Shown here piece by piece: positions 33,539-44,141 of a stretch of 50,999 nucleotides of DNA (the stretch's first letter is position 1; every line of letters begins with the position of its first letter). Source of the DNA: an uncultured Clostridia bacterium (lineage in GTDB: Bacteria > Bacillota > Clostridia > TANB77 > CAG-508); assembly GCA_948530865.1 (NCBI GenBank), contig CAOTKV010000013.1, positions 2,581 to 53,579 on the forward strand. The letters are read 5' to 3'. The translations under genes were made by a program, and so were the position numbers. The notes beneath the pieces are model-generated. The model saw nothing but the letters and a program-made list of their open reading frames with translations, searched no databases and was not told the origin of the DNA.

Positions 33539-35533
33539 ATGTTTGGAAGTAAAAAACAAGAGTCTACTAATGAAATTGAAAGTGTAAAAAAAGAAGAAGT
33601 AAGTGTTCTACAAAAAAATAAAAATGCTTTAAAAGATTTAATAGCACCTGGTGGAGTTGATGCAAGTTATACAAACCATATAGAAATTTCATCAGCGAGA
33701 ACAAGATATGCAAGAAGTATGCAAGTTGCTAACTTGCCTAGAATGTGTACATTCCCAGAATTTTTAAGAGGAATGTATACTTTTGGAGATATAAATGTTT
33801 CTGTTTTTATAAATCCTGTTAGTGAATCATCTTCACAAACAGATTTGAATAGAACAATTAACGAACTTGAATCTGAAAGAATTGTTGCTTTAGATAGAGG
33901 TGATATAAACAGAGAGAGAGTTATAGCACAAAAGAAAGAAGAAGCAGAAGAACTTCGTGACTCTATTGCAGCAGGATTCAATAAATTATTTGATTCATCA
34001 GTTATTGCAACAATATTTGCTTATAGCATGGATGAATTAGATAGATATACAGAATTATTATCAAATGAAATGTCTAAAAACTTAATTGATATTAAACCAT
34101 GTTGGGCAATGCAAGATGAAGCATTTAGAAGTAATATGCCATATGGGGATAACAAAATGACAAAGTCTCATACATTTGATAGAAGAGCTATGTCAACTGT
34201 TTTCCCATTTTTTACATCAGATGTAGGGCATGAGCAAGGTATTCCTCTAGGATTTAATAAACAAACAGGATTACCTATACTTTATGATAATTTTAGTTCA
34301 AAGTTAACTAACTATAATATGGTTATATTTGGTAAATCTGGTGCTGGTAAATCTGTTACAATCAAAACTTTAACAGCACGTTCAGCAGTTCTTATGGGAA
34401 TTGAGAGTTTAGCTCTTGATGCTGAAGGTGAGTATACAGTTGTTGCTGAAGCACTTGGTGGAGTTAATGTTACATTAAGTCCTAACTCAAAAACAGTTAT
34501 AAATTTATTTGATATTGAACCTGAAAATGTAAAAGATGAAATAACAGGTAAGGAAAGAACAGTATTAAGTGTTGAAAATAAAGTAGAAGACGTTACAAAC
34601 TCATTACTTACAATGGCTAGAGGTAGTACAAGAAGCCAAGAAGTAAACGAGCTTACAAAACAAATTATTTCTGAAGCTGTTGCTGAAGAATATGCTGCTT
34701 TAGGTATAACAAATAATGTTGAAAGTTTATATACACGTGATGAAAGTGGTGGACCAATAGATATTTCTAATAATTATTTAGGAAGAACTAAAAAAGAAAT
34801 GCCAACAATTGGTTCTTGGTTTAAGAGAATTCAAAGAAAAGCAGAAGAAAATGATAACCCAGATTATCGTTTCCATTACAGTTATTTAGTAAAAGTTATG
34901 AAACAATATGTTAGAGAATATCAAGGACAAATGGCATATTTTGATGGACAATCAACATTTGAATTATTAGATGGTTTACCATTTATTAATATTGATATTT
35001 CTCAACTAGAAGAAAGATTTGCAAGACCTCTTGCACAACAAGTTATGCTTTCTTGGGTTTGGGAAAAATATGTTAAGAAAAATAGTGAGGATAAAACAAA
35101 AGCTTCTAAAAAGAGAGTTCTTGTTGATGAGGCATGGATGTTACTTCCTTATCCAGAAGCTGTTGATTTCTTAAATACAATGGCTAGACGTGCTAGAAAG
35201 AGAAATGTTTCACTTGCAGTTATTTCACAAAAATTCCAAGATTTTTATGAAAAACAAGAAGTTCAAGCGGTTTTAACATCATCAGAAACAAAACTATTTT
35301 TAGCACAAGATAAATCAGAAATTCAATACTTAAAAGAAGTATTTAAACTAAGTGAAGGTGAGGCTGGATTCTTAATTACATGTAATAGAGGTGAAGGCTT
35401 ACTTAAAGTTGGTGGAGATTCAGCTATTATAGGAATTCAACCAACAAGAAAAGAATTTGAATTCGTTGAAACAAATCTTTCAAAACAAGCTGCATTAGAG
35501 AAAGCGAGAAAAGAAGCTGAAGGAAATCAATAA
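33539..35533 (+). CDS. VirB4-type conjugation/secretion ATPase
   Basis: 664 residues. Walker A FGKSGAGKSVTIKT lies near residue 262 and Walker B RVLVDEAWMLLPYP near 525; ARKRNVSLAVISQKFQDF is the conserved Gln motif and LFLAQDKSEIQYL the C-terminal arginine/sensor area. The N-terminal ~250 residues are a shortened VirB4 N-domain (SARTRYARSMQVANLPRMC). It drives pilus biogenesis and substrate transfer at the base of the type IV machine. ATG follows AGAGGAGGAG, 21 nt after the VirB4-N gene. Confidence 0.92.
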   Translation: MFGSKKQESTNEIESVKKEEVSVLQKNKNALKDLIAPGGVDASYTNHIEISSARTRYARSMQVANLPRMCTFPEFLRGMYTFGDINVSVFINPVSESSSQTDLNRTINELESERIVALDRGDINRERVIAQKKEEAEELRDSIAAGFNKLFDSSVIATIFAYSMDELDRYTELLSNEMSKNLIDIKPCWAMQDEAFRSNMPYGDNKMTKSHTFDRRAMSTVFPFFTSDVGHEQGIPLGFNKQTGLPILYDNFSSKLTNYNMVIFGKSGAGKSVTIKTLTARSAVLMGIESLALDAEGEYTVVAEALGGVNVTLSPNSKTVINLFDIEPENVKDEITGKERTVLSVENKVEDVTNSLLTMARGSTRSQEVNELTKQIISEAVAEEYAALGITNNVESLYTRDESGGPIDISNNYLGRTKKEMPTIGSWFKRIQRKAEENDNPDYRFHYSYLVKVMKQYVREYQGQMAYFDGQSTFELLDGLPFINIDISQLEERFARPLAQQVMLSWVWEKYVKKNSEDKTKASKKRVLVDEAWMLLPYPEAVDFLNTMARRARKRNVSLAVISQKFQDFYEKQEVQAVLTSSETKLFLAQDKSEIQYLKEVFKLSEGEAGFLITCNRGEGLLKVGGDSAIIGIQPTRKEFEFVETNLSKQAALEKARKEAEGNQ

Positions 35534-35546
35534 ATGGGGAAAATAA

Positions 35547-36798
35547 ATGAAAAAAGTTTTAACTAGTATATTAATTATACTATTAATGTTTAATTTCATA
35601 TGTTGCAATGTAGTATATGCTGATCCACCAGCTCCTAAAAAAGAGGAAATAGGAGATACAGCACTTCAAGGGGTATATATGAACGAAACTGATAATACTC
35701 TTGATGAACAAGTAGCAGCTAGTACAGAACGGAGATACTAGTGAAACTGGAACAGAAAGTCCATTTAGCTCAGTTATTTCTGGTGCTATAGGTGTATTTA
35801 TGGGACTTGTAGCAAGGTTAATAAACTTACCAGCTTTAGAAGTTGATTTTATTATTAGTCATTTGGCAAATAATCCTTCTAAAGGAAATATTGATGATGG
35901 ACTGGAAGAAATATTTTGGTTTTCAATAGATAAAACAGTCTTTAACAGAGTTGCTTTATTTAATATTAATTATTTTGATACAGATGAGTCATATGAAATT
36001 GCAGATGGAGTTTCAATAACAGCAGACGATAACAATTTAGCTGTAAAAAATAGTATTGTAAAAAACTATTATATATGTCGTTTTATAGCGTTAGCAATAA
36101 GTTTAGTTGTTTTAATTTATATAGGAATTAGAATGGCTCTTTCTAGTGTTGCATCAGAGCAAGCTAAATATAAAAAAATGCTTATAAGTTGGATTGAAAG
36201 TATTATTATTTTATTTTTAATGCCATATATTATGAGTGCACTGTTTATGTTTGGAGAGAGTTTAACAAAAATATTTTATGGAATAAGAAATAGTCTTTTA
36301 GGTACTAAAGTTCCTGGAACTTCAGGTGAATTTGGCGTTTTTGAAGAAACTATTCGCAATAAATTATTTGGAAGATTATATAATGATTCTGGAATAAGTT
36401 TAGCGACATGGTCAATTGTATATTGGATATTACTATTCACAGAAATTAAATTTTTATGGCTTTATTTAAAAAGATTATTAATGGTTGGTTTTTTGATGAT
36501 GATATCTCCATTAATAACAATCACATATTCAATAGATAAAGTAGGAGATGGAAAGGCACAGGCTTTTAGTATTTGGCTTAAAGAATTTATTCTTAATGTT
36601 CTTATACAACCTCTCCATGCACTACTATATATAGTATTTATTTTTTCTGCAAATGCTATTGCGGCATCATCTCCATTAGTTGGAGTTGCTTTATTACTTG
36701 CAATGGGACAAGCAGAAAGAATGGTTAAAGTTGTATTTGATATGAAAGGATCTGTAACTTTAAGAGGTGTAAATAAATTTATGAAGAAAGAAGGATAA
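35547..36798 (+). pseudogene. VirB6/TrbL-like gene interrupted by a +1 frameshift
   Basis: The first frame (35547-35741) encodes a signal peptide and a short acidic segment, then stops at TAG 35739-35741. The next frame is open from 35716 and reads NGDTSETGTESPFSSVISGA before joining the body (from 35800 in the annotated-style ATG) that has the VirB6-like membrane core: YIGIRMALSSVASEQAKYKK, PLITITYSIDKVGDGKAQAF and a final hydrophobic part. The three larger paralogues downstream each have signal peptide and core in one frame, so the break is real relative to them. One extra base near 35725-35735 would explain it. The body may still be translated from the ATG at 35800, which lacks a good ribosome binding site. 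A sequencing error or a programmed frameshift is also possible. Confidence 0.7.
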
Positions 36799-36802
36799 TA
36801 TA

Positions 36803-37939
36803 TTGAAAAATAATTCTTTATTAAAAATAATTATTTTATTTTTTATAATATTATTCTCTATTTTATTGTGTATTTCAATTATCTTTGTTAATAAATTAAA
36901 AAATGAAAATACAGAATTAGCAATAATTAATGATGAAACTCCAAAGAGCGTTGAAGAAGTTATTACAAAATCAAATTCAGAATACATAAAAGAAGAAGAA
37001 AATACAGTATATGTTAAGTTTTCAAAAAAACTGTATGATAATAGTGGGAATAGTAATGAGTCATATTTTAATAGTATAATAGATAAATTGAAAGTGTTTT
37101 ATCAACAAAAAGATTTTATTTTAATAGATAAGGAACAAGAAATACAGGTTGAAGCAAGATATGAAGAAAACAGATATATAGTAATTATTAATGGTATTGA
37201 GGATTATTTTGAAAAAGGTACTGAATTTAATGAAATAAAGTATCCTGAAATTCAAACAATGTATACTCCAAATGAATATTTAAAAGTTTTAACTGCCTCA
37301 GGAATGTCTCCTAGATGGATTGAAAAATCTTTAGGAGAAGGAAATGAACTAGATAATGGATATATTTCATATTTGGAAGGAAAAATATTGACAAGGACTA
37401 CTAAAGTTAATACTATAAGAAATATTATATTTACAAATAAATATGAAGAAGAGGTTGTAAAGAATATTAAAGTAAAAACACCATTAAGAGATATTGAAAA
37501 AATGTATCCAGATAAATCATATGGTAGTACAAATGAAGAGTATTTGGGATATTATACAGATAACTATTATTATTTCTTTTATGATGATGAAATTTCAGTT
37601 TACCCGATTTCATATTATGAAAATGAAGAATTTGAAAAAATTTTAATAGAATATTTAGAAAATAATGATTTAGAAAGATTCATTAATTCAATAAAGAATA
37701 CTTTAAAAGATTATGATTATTTTGAATATGATCCAGAAATTATGAGTGCTCATATAATGTTTTCTCATAAAGGATATGAAATAAATATTGAAGAAAATAA
37801 TTCTAAAGGAGTTATTTTATATAGTAATTATTATTTAACAGATACTACAAGAGAACTTATACTAAAAGATAAGATTACGTTTAAATCAAAAGAAAATGCT
37901 GTTGATAAAATAGAAAAAGAAAGAAGACGTAATAGATAG
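36803..37939 (+). CDS. Membrane-anchored protein of unknown family, paralogue A
   Basis: 378 residues from a TTG start behind GAAGGA, 4 nt after the VirB6-like gene. One N-terminal membrane span (about 8-30) with the rest probably outside. The soluble part is acidic and Tyr/Asn/Glu-rich, with repeated beta-rich units: FILIDKEQEIQVEARYE then IINGIEDYF, and later YYYFFYDDEISVYPI. It is clearly homologous to the next gene over its whole length. I do not recognise the family. Its position between VirB6-like genes suggests a structural part of the secretion channel or a surface-exposed adaptor on the extracytoplasmic side. Confidence 0.75.
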   Translation: MKNNSLLKIIILFFIILFSILLCISIIFVNKLKNENTELAIINDETPKSVEEVITKSNSEYIKEEENTVYVKFSKKLYDNSGNSNESYFNSIIDKLKVFYQQKDFILIDKEQEIQVEARYEENRYIVIINGIEDYFEKGTEFNEIKYPEIQTMYTPNEYLKVLTASGMSPRWIEKSLGEGNELDNGYISYLEGKILTRTTKVNTIRNIIFTNKYEEEVVKNIKVKTPLRDIEKMYPDKSYGSTNEEYLGYYTDNYYYFFYDDEISVYPISYYENEEFEKILIEYLENNDLERFINSIKNTLKDYDYFEYDPEIMSAHIMFSHKGYEINIEENNSKGVILYSNYYLTDTTRELILKDKITFKSKENAVDKIEKERRRNR

Positions 37940-37948
37940 GAGTTATAA

Positions 37949-39484
37949 ATGAAAGAAAATGAAAATCGCAATCTAAGAAACTATAGAATAGCAATAGTGT
38001 TTCTTATTGTTGCGATTTTTATGTTATTTGTAATAGTTTCAATGATAGTGAGGGTATTTAATTCTCATAAAAAAGATACTTCTACTGAATTATCATATGA
38101 TAATCTCACAACAATTAAACAAGTTGTTGAATATTATAAATCAAAATATATATCAGATGATTTAGCTCAAGAGAATGGATATAACAAAGAGATAAAATTA
38201 GAATTTGCTAAATTACCATATGAAGAAGATGATACAAGCAACGAAAAATATTATACAAACTTTATAAATGATATTGCAAAAGTAACAAGATATGCAAATT
38301 TTATTATGCTTGATGAAAAAAATGAAATTACGATAAAAGTTACTTGTAGAAATAGAAAAGTAGAAAAAATATTAATAAATGATATCGAGGACTATTTTAT
38401 ATATATGGATTCTCAAATTAGCATGAAAGTTTATAAGGAAATTGAAATAACTAACTTTGATATATCTTCAGAAATATTACAAAGAATTGTTGATGAAAAT
38501 TGGGAAAATTTAGATTATTTTGGAAAAAGAGATAGTATATATGATGAATATTATATATATTGTAATCAAGGAATAAAAATTAAACCAATTCAAAATAAAA
38601 TTTATAATATAATTTTTGATAAAAATTATCAAGGAAATGTTATTAATAATTTATTTCCAGGAATTGATTTCAGTTCAGTAAAGGCAGAGCTTGGAAATCC
38701 AACTTTTGAAGATAAAGAAAATGAAGTAATTGGGTATAAAGGTGAGAAGATTTATGTTTTTTTCTCTAAAAGTGAAATTTCATTATACAGAGTTTCTAAT
38801 GAAGATACTGATGATTTCTTTAAATTAGCAGATGAATTTATAAATTCAAAAATTGACTTGTTAGAATTTATGAATCAGTTAACATATATGTGGACTGATT
38901 ACAATAAATATGAATATTCAAAAGATACTATATATTTGTCTTATCCCCTAAAAGGTATTGAAATTAAGGTGAATTATGATGACATAGATGGAATTTTGGT
39001 GTATAATAATATTAAGAGTAGTTTGTCTAAAATTAGTAGATATTTAGAAAATACAAATTTTGTGGCAAGATTGCAAATGGATTCTGTTTTTGAATCTGAA
39101 TGTAAAAGAATAATTAAAAGAGATAATGAAAAGATTTGTTCAGACAAATATCTAGAAACTTTAAATGAAAATGAAAAGAATATTATAGGGGAAAGTTTAG
39201 AATATTACTATTATCCAGAAAAAGATGAAAATGGTAGTATTTATAGTATGAAGTTTATTTCTCAAAGTACGGATAATCCAAATAGAGAATTAAATGATAA
39301 CATTAATTCATATTTATGGGTTTCAAATTATAATTTTGTATACTCTAAGACTGGAAAAGGAATATATATGTATAATTTGCAAGATGGTAGAGTAACGAGA
39401 ATTGTTGAAGGAAAAGATCAATTTAAGCTTAAAGAATATAAAGATGGAATATTATATTACGATGAAAATGAGATAAGCATGTAA
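37949..39484 (+). CDS. Membrane-anchored protein of unknown family, paralogue B
   Basis: 511 residues. A basic cytoplasmic N terminus, one membrane span (about 14-36), then a large acidic soluble part. FIMLDEKNEITIKVTCRN with ILINDIEDYF, KIYNIIFDKNYQGNVI and EKIYVFFSKSEISLYRV align with paralogue A, followed by a similar YNKYEYSKDTIYLSYPLKG unit. A C-terminal extension of ~130 residues (YLETLNENEKNIIGESLEYY onward, ending YDENEISM) has strand-turn-strand character suggestive of a beta-propeller-like blade pair. Family not recognised. ATG follows TAGGAG, 9 nt after paralogue A. Confidence 0.75.
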   Translation: MKENENRNLRNYRIAIVFLIVAIFMLFVIVSMIVRVFNSHKKDTSTELSYDNLTTIKQVVEYYKSKYISDDLAQENGYNKEIKLEFAKLPYEEDDTSNEKYYTNFINDIAKVTRYANFIMLDEKNEITIKVTCRNRKVEKILINDIEDYFIYMDSQISMKVYKEIEITNFDISSEILQRIVDENWENLDYFGKRDSIYDEYYIYCNQGIKIKPIQNKIYNIIFDKNYQGNVINNLFPGIDFSSVKAELGNPTFEDKENEVIGYKGEKIYVFFSKSEISLYRVSNEDTDDFFKLADEFINSKIDLLEFMNQLTYMWTDYNKYEYSKDTIYLSYPLKGIEIKVNYDDIDGILVYNNIKSSLSKISRYLENTNFVARLQMDSVFESECKRIIKRDNEKICSDKYLETLNENEKNIIGESLEYYYYPEKDENGSIYSMKFISQSTDNPNRELNDNINSYLWVSNYNFVYSKTGKGIYMYNLQDGRVTRIVEGKDQFKLKEYKDGILYYDENEISM

Positions 39485-39500
39485 TAGGAAAGGAAAGAAG

Positions 39501-42500
39501 ATGGCACAATTAAGAGAAGTTTGTAAAAAGATAATTTTAATGGTTATTATGATTTCTATCATAATGGGATCTTGTGCTGTTCCAAATTCTTATGCAAAGC
39601 TAACAATTCAAGATGGTGAGTTTTATTATGCAGGTACAACTAAAGGAAGTTATGTTCCAAGTGAAGGTATATTTTCTTGGATATTTGATATGCTTGCACA
39701 AATTGCATCATTTTTATTAGCATTAATTCCCAATGTTTTAAGAATGGCTTTTGTAGGATATGCTGCTGGTGGTGAAAAATTATTAACATGGGCATTAGAA
39801 TCTACTTCAGGGGTAAATGCACAAGGTGAAGATATTAATTCAACAGATCTTACAGCATTAAGTGATTCAACCAATAATGTAACTGTACAATCTATTGTTT
39901 ATAATATGCTTCCAGCTTTAAATGTTAATTTTTTTGATGTAGGAAAAACTAAAAAAGAATTATACATAAAGGAAATAAAAGAAAAAGATGCTTCGGGAGC
40001 TTTGAAAACTAAAAAGGTTGTTATTTCACCAACTGGTCAACAATTAAATTGTAAGAAATGTGGAAAATCAGTGTTAGAATGTTGTGGAGAATTAGATGAT
40101 GACATTAAAGAAATAAAATGTTATGCAACAGGTACAGAAGGAAAAAATGATTGTGGATGTAATGGTTGTGAAGCATGTAAGAAATATGCACAATTAATGG
40201 CTGCAAAAGACCCGATAATAGTACAATTAAAAACATTAATTGCAGTATGGTACTATTTAATACAATTATTGGCAGTTGCTGCAATGGCAGTTGTTTTGAT
40301 TGCTGTTGGTATAAAAATGGCAATTTCTACAATAGCATCTGACAAAGCTGTTTATAAAAGAATGTTGGTTGACTGGGTTGGCGGTGTTATAATTATTTTT
40401 ACAATGCATTATATTATGTATTTTGCAATTAATATAAATGAAACTTTAGTCAATATAGTTAGAGAATCTGCAAATGCAATTAATAAAGTTCAATTAGCTG
40501 AATTAGCAGATACAAAACAAGGAAATGAAGAAGTAGAAAAATCTAATCAAGATATAGAAATTGATGTATATGAAGAAATAAGAACAAGAGCATATGATAT
40601 GAAAATGACAGTAGGATTAGTAGGTATGATTATGTATATTACAATGGTATTTATGGCATTTAAATACACATTAATATATATAAAAAGATGGTTAACACTT
40701 GCTGTGTTAACATTAATGGCTCCAGGTATTGGTGTTGCATATGCATTACAAAAAGTACTTTCAGGTAAGTCAAGTTCTTTGAAAACATGGCTTACAGAAT
40801 ATATGTTAAACTTGGTTATTCAAGTAGTGCATGCACTTATATATGCAATATTTATTTCAGCTGCTTTAGCATATTCATTACAAAATGTTTCAGGTGTGAT
40901 AATAGCATTAATTTTAATGAATTTTTCATTAAAAGCAGAAGGCATATTTAGAAGAATATTTAATTTAGATCCAGGTAATAAAGGGTTATTAGGTTCAACA
41001 GAAACTGCTGGTGATAAAGATAAAATTATGAATAAAGCAAAATCTATTAAGGGAATGATGTTAGGTGCAAGTCCTGTTTCTAAAGCACTTACATTTCCAC
41101 AGAGAGCTATAGCAGGAGCTGCTGGAAAAACTATAGCAGCAGGTGCTTTGGCAGGAGGTGCAAAAGCAGCAAATCTAGCATCTAAAGTTTCAAATCATGT
41201 ATCACCAAAAGCAGAAAAAGTTTTTAATGCAGGAAAAGAAAAAGTTTCTAATAAATTAGATTCAATAAAACAAGGAAATGGATTTTCAGGAAAAATTTAT
41301 TCAGCAGGCAAAACAATTACAAAACCAATTTCATTAGCAGGAAATTTTGTTAAGAAACACAGTAAAAAATTAATTCAAAAAGATGAAGACAAAGAATTAA
41401 GATTATTAGGAGAAGCTGAACTACAAAAGAAATTTTCAGAAGCTGCAAGTAAGTATGAAAAAAATCCTCATGATAAAGAAAGTGCAGTTGATGTATTAGA
41501 GGCTAATAGAAGATTAGAAAGATATAGAGAAATAACATTAGGTAAACAAGCAGGAAATCTTACGGTTGGCGGTGTTGTGGCAGGACATGTTAAAGGTGTA
41601 TTTGATATAAATAATTATTTTGATGTTACTTTTGACAAGAATGGTAATAGAAAGTATGAAATGAAATCAGGACTTATATTTGGAAATCGTCAATATAACC
41701 CAGAAACTGGAAGATTTGAAAAAGATACTAGTAATGCGGCTTATACTCAATTAGGAGCTAGTAAATTACTAGGATTTACAAAGAAAGATAAAGAAATATT
41801 TAAACAACAAATTATGGCTCCAGCTTTGAAAGGTGTTGGTGGACTTGCAGCAATGTTTATGGGAATGGGAACTTTTGTAGGGCATCCAGCAGTTGGATTA
41901 GGATTACTTGCAGGAGGAGCAGTTAGTACAGGAGGAATGGCAAAAAGATTTCATCGCTCTAAAAATGGACAAGGAAGATTAAAAGTAATACATGGATATA
42001 AAGTTCAAGGATCAATAATACCATTTAGATTAAAATTTGGAAGTTTTGATACTCCTACAGTTGCAAATATGAGGTCTAAAATTGTAATGCAAGCTAATAG
42101 AGAATTAGCAGCGCAATTAACAAAAGATATTGAAAATAGACATCCAGGTTTTAGAGAGAGAATAAAAAATGGACTATTAACTCCTAAAACAATAATTCCA
42201 GCAACAGCAGGAATTGCTATAGGTACAATATCATTACCAGCAGGATTATTAGCAGCAGGAATTGCAAGAAAAGGTGTAAATGTATTAAGAAATAAAAAAG
42301 GCTATAAAGATACTACTCCAAGTAGAAAGCAAGATCCAAAAAATAAAATGTATAAAAATAGATATGATCCATATGGATATGAAGCTGATAGCCAAGTGGT
42401 AAGATTACATTCAGTAGGTGCTTCGGCCCTTGATATAGTTGATTCACATCATTTTAAACAATTAGCAGATCAAAGAAAAGTAATAGATGATGAAACAGCA

Positions 42501-44117
42501 GATTTAATGGGAGAAGTTGTTTTAAATAAAGGTAGAAATAGACAATCAAGAAATATGAATAATTTTAATAAGCAAATAGATGAATTGCTTGACAAACAAG
42601 ACGATGAAGCTACACAAGTTGCTATTATGGCAGCACTTGGATTTGTATATGATCCAAAAACTGGAACTAAAACATCTATTAATGATGAACTTGATGTTGA
42701 AAAAAGAGATTTATGTGAGACAATTGATATTGTTGATGAATCAGGAAATATAACAGAACGCGAAATTACAGCTCAAGATGTAAAAAGAGTTAATGAAGCA
42801 CTAAATGAAGCAATTTTAACTCGTATTATGGAAAAAGCTGAACGTGGTGAAGAGATAGATATTAATAGTGAAGCAATGTTATTAGATATAGTAAATGACG
42901 TTTCAAAACAATCAGGAATTAAGGAACTATTATCTAATAACCAAGGTGTTGAAGTACTATTTAAAGGAAATATGAATGCAATAAAAGAAACAATAAAAGA
43001 TAAAGCTGCGTCTGCTAATAATTTTGCTAAAGCTGAAATGGCAAAAAATCTTCAACTAACAGGAGAAGAATTTGATGTTGTAAAAGAAGCTATAATAGAA
43101 GTTGCAAAAGATTCTGCTTCAAGCGATGGTGAAATAGATATGTCGACTTTAAATCAAGATAAGATTTTTGCTAAAGTACAAGATAAGTTAAATGAATCTT
43201 CAAAAAAACCAAGTGACGCTAAATCTCAAAAATCAGGTAAAAAGGAAACAAAAAATGCAAATAAAGTAGATTCTAGTGTTGATCAAATTCTTGAGAAAAG
43301 TAAGGCAATAGCCTATAAAAAAGCAATTAATACATTACTAACAGATAAAAGTGAAAATTCTAGTGTTGAAGGCTCTCTAAAGGTAAATATAAATGATGGA
43401 AAAGCAGAAAGCAAAATTGATAGTGTTTTAAATTTACAAACTGGAGTAGATTCATTACAAATTAGAGATAGAATGATAACAGAAAAAGTAACATCTAGAA
43501 AAGTTGATTTTACTAAAAAACAATCTAAAGCAGAATTAGCGGAATCTAAAGAAGCTGCAAAAAAATCTGTAAGAAGAAAAATGTTTGATTTATTAGATTC
43601 ATATTCAAATACAGCGATGAACAATCCAGAATCTGATGAAACGATACAAGATAAATCAAGTGAAGAGAAATTGCCAATTGTTAAAAAAGCTAAGAAAATG
43701 TCTGTACAACAAAAACTTGATCAAGCAGTTGCTGCTATAGATACAATTATACCTTCAATAGAAGAAACAAAACCAGTAAGAGATACAATGATACAAACAT
43801 TATTAGATATGGCAGAAATGCAACAAGAATTAATAACAGTTAATGAATATGCACAAGAAAATTTTTCTCCTAAAATTAAAGGAAAGAGAAAACAAAAATA
43901 TTTACAAGCAGTACAAACATTAAGTGATGCAAAACAAGAAAAAAATAGAGTTGAATTAACAGAATTAAAAACTGGAAAACCAGTTAGTAATGAAAGAAAG
44001 AAGAAAACTAGATTAGATGTACTAAGAGCAGAAAATACATTAGCACAAGTTGGTCCAGTACAAGATGTAGTTAAAGCTTCTCAGGATATTGTTGCTGAGA
44101 TGAAAAAGAAAAGATAA
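39501..44117 (+). CDS. Giant VirB6/TrbL-like protein with Cys-rich insert
   Basis: 1538 residues. Signal-peptide-like N terminus, a hydrophobic span near 55-85, then a Cys-rich insert at about residues 184-229 (CKKCGKSVLECCGE, then CGCNGCEACKKY) that looks like a zinc- or disulfide-stabilised module. The VirB6-like core follows (about 248-490): AVGIKMAISTIASDKAVYKR, ALQKVLSGKSSSLKTWL and VHALIYAIFISAAL. Residues ~520-1538 are a soluble, Lys/Glu/Ala-rich tail with further hydrophobic patches near 765-800 and 895-925. VirB6 proteins form the inner-membrane channel; extended versions carry long tails that may interact with substrates or the pilus. ATG follows AGGAAAGGAAAGAAG. Confidence 0.82.
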   Translation: MAQLREVCKKIILMVIMISIIMGSCAVPNSYAKLTIQDGEFYYAGTTKGSYVPSEGIFSWIFDMLAQIASFLLALIPNVLRMAFVGYAAGGEKLLTWALESTSGVNAQGEDINSTDLTALSDSTNNVTVQSIVYNMLPALNVNFFDVGKTKKELYIKEIKEKDASGALKTKKVVISPTGQQLNCKKCGKSVLECCGELDDDIKEIKCYATGTEGKNDCGCNGCEACKKYAQLMAAKDPIIVQLKTLIAVWYYLIQLLAVAAMAVVLIAVGIKMAISTIASDKAVYKRMLVDWVGGVIIIFTMHYIMYFAININETLVNIVRESANAINKVQLAELADTKQGNEEVEKSNQDIEIDVYEEIRTRAYDMKMTVGLVGMIMYITMVFMAFKYTLIYIKRWLTLAVLTLMAPGIGVAYALQKVLSGKSSSLKTWLTEYMLNLVIQVVHALIYAIFISAALAYSLQNVSGVIIALILMNFSLKAEGIFRRIFNLDPGNKGLLGSTETAGDKDKIMNKAKSIKGMMLGASPVSKALTFPQRAIAGAAGKTIAAGALAGGAKAANLASKVSNHVSPKAEKVFNAGKEKVSNKLDSIKQGNGFSGKIYSAGKTITKPISLAGNFVKKHSKKLIQKDEDKELRLLGEAELQKKFSEAASKYEKNPHDKESAVDVLEANRRLERYREITLGKQAGNLTVGGVVAGHVKGVFDINNYFDVTFDKNGNRKYEMKSGLIFGNRQYNPETGRFEKDTSNAAYTQLGASKLLGFTKKDKEIFKQQIMAPALKGVGGLAAMFMGMGTFVGHPAVGLGLLAGGAVSTGGMAKRFHRSKNGQGRLKVIHGYKVQGSIIPFRLKFGSFDTPTVANMRSKIVMQANRELAAQLTKDIENRHPGFRERIKNGLLTPKTIIPATAGIAIGTISLPAGLLAAGIARKGVNVLRNKKGYKDTTPSRKQDPKNKMYKNRYDPYGYEADSQVVRLHSVGASALDIVDSHHFKQLADQRKVIDDETADLMGEVVLNKGRNRQSRNMNNFNKQIDELLDKQDDEATQVAIMAALGFVYDPKTGTKTSINDELDVEKRDLCETIDIVDESGNITEREITAQDVKRVNEALNEAILTRIMEKAERGEEIDINSEAMLLDIVNDVSKQSGIKELLSNNQGVEVLFKGNMNAIKETIKDKAASANNFAKAEMAKNLQLTGEEFDVVKEAIIEVAKDSASSDGEIDMSTLNQDKIFAKVQDKLNESSKKPSDAKSQKSGKKETKNANKVDSSVDQILEKSKAIAYKKAINTLLTDKSENSSVEGSLKVNINDGKAESKIDSVLNLQTGVDSLQIRDRMITEKVTSRKVDFTKKQSKAELAESKEAAKKSVRRKMFDLLDSYSNTAMNNPESDETIQDKSSEEKLPIVKKAKKMSVQQKLDQAVAAIDTIIPSIEETKPVRDTMIQTLLDMAEMQQELITVNEYAQENFSPKIKGKRKQKYLQAVQTLSDAKQEKNRVELTELKTGKPVSNERKKKTRLDVLRAENTLAQVGPVQDVVKASQDIVAEMKKKR

Positions 44118-44141
44118 TTGTAAGAAAGGAGATTGATTATA

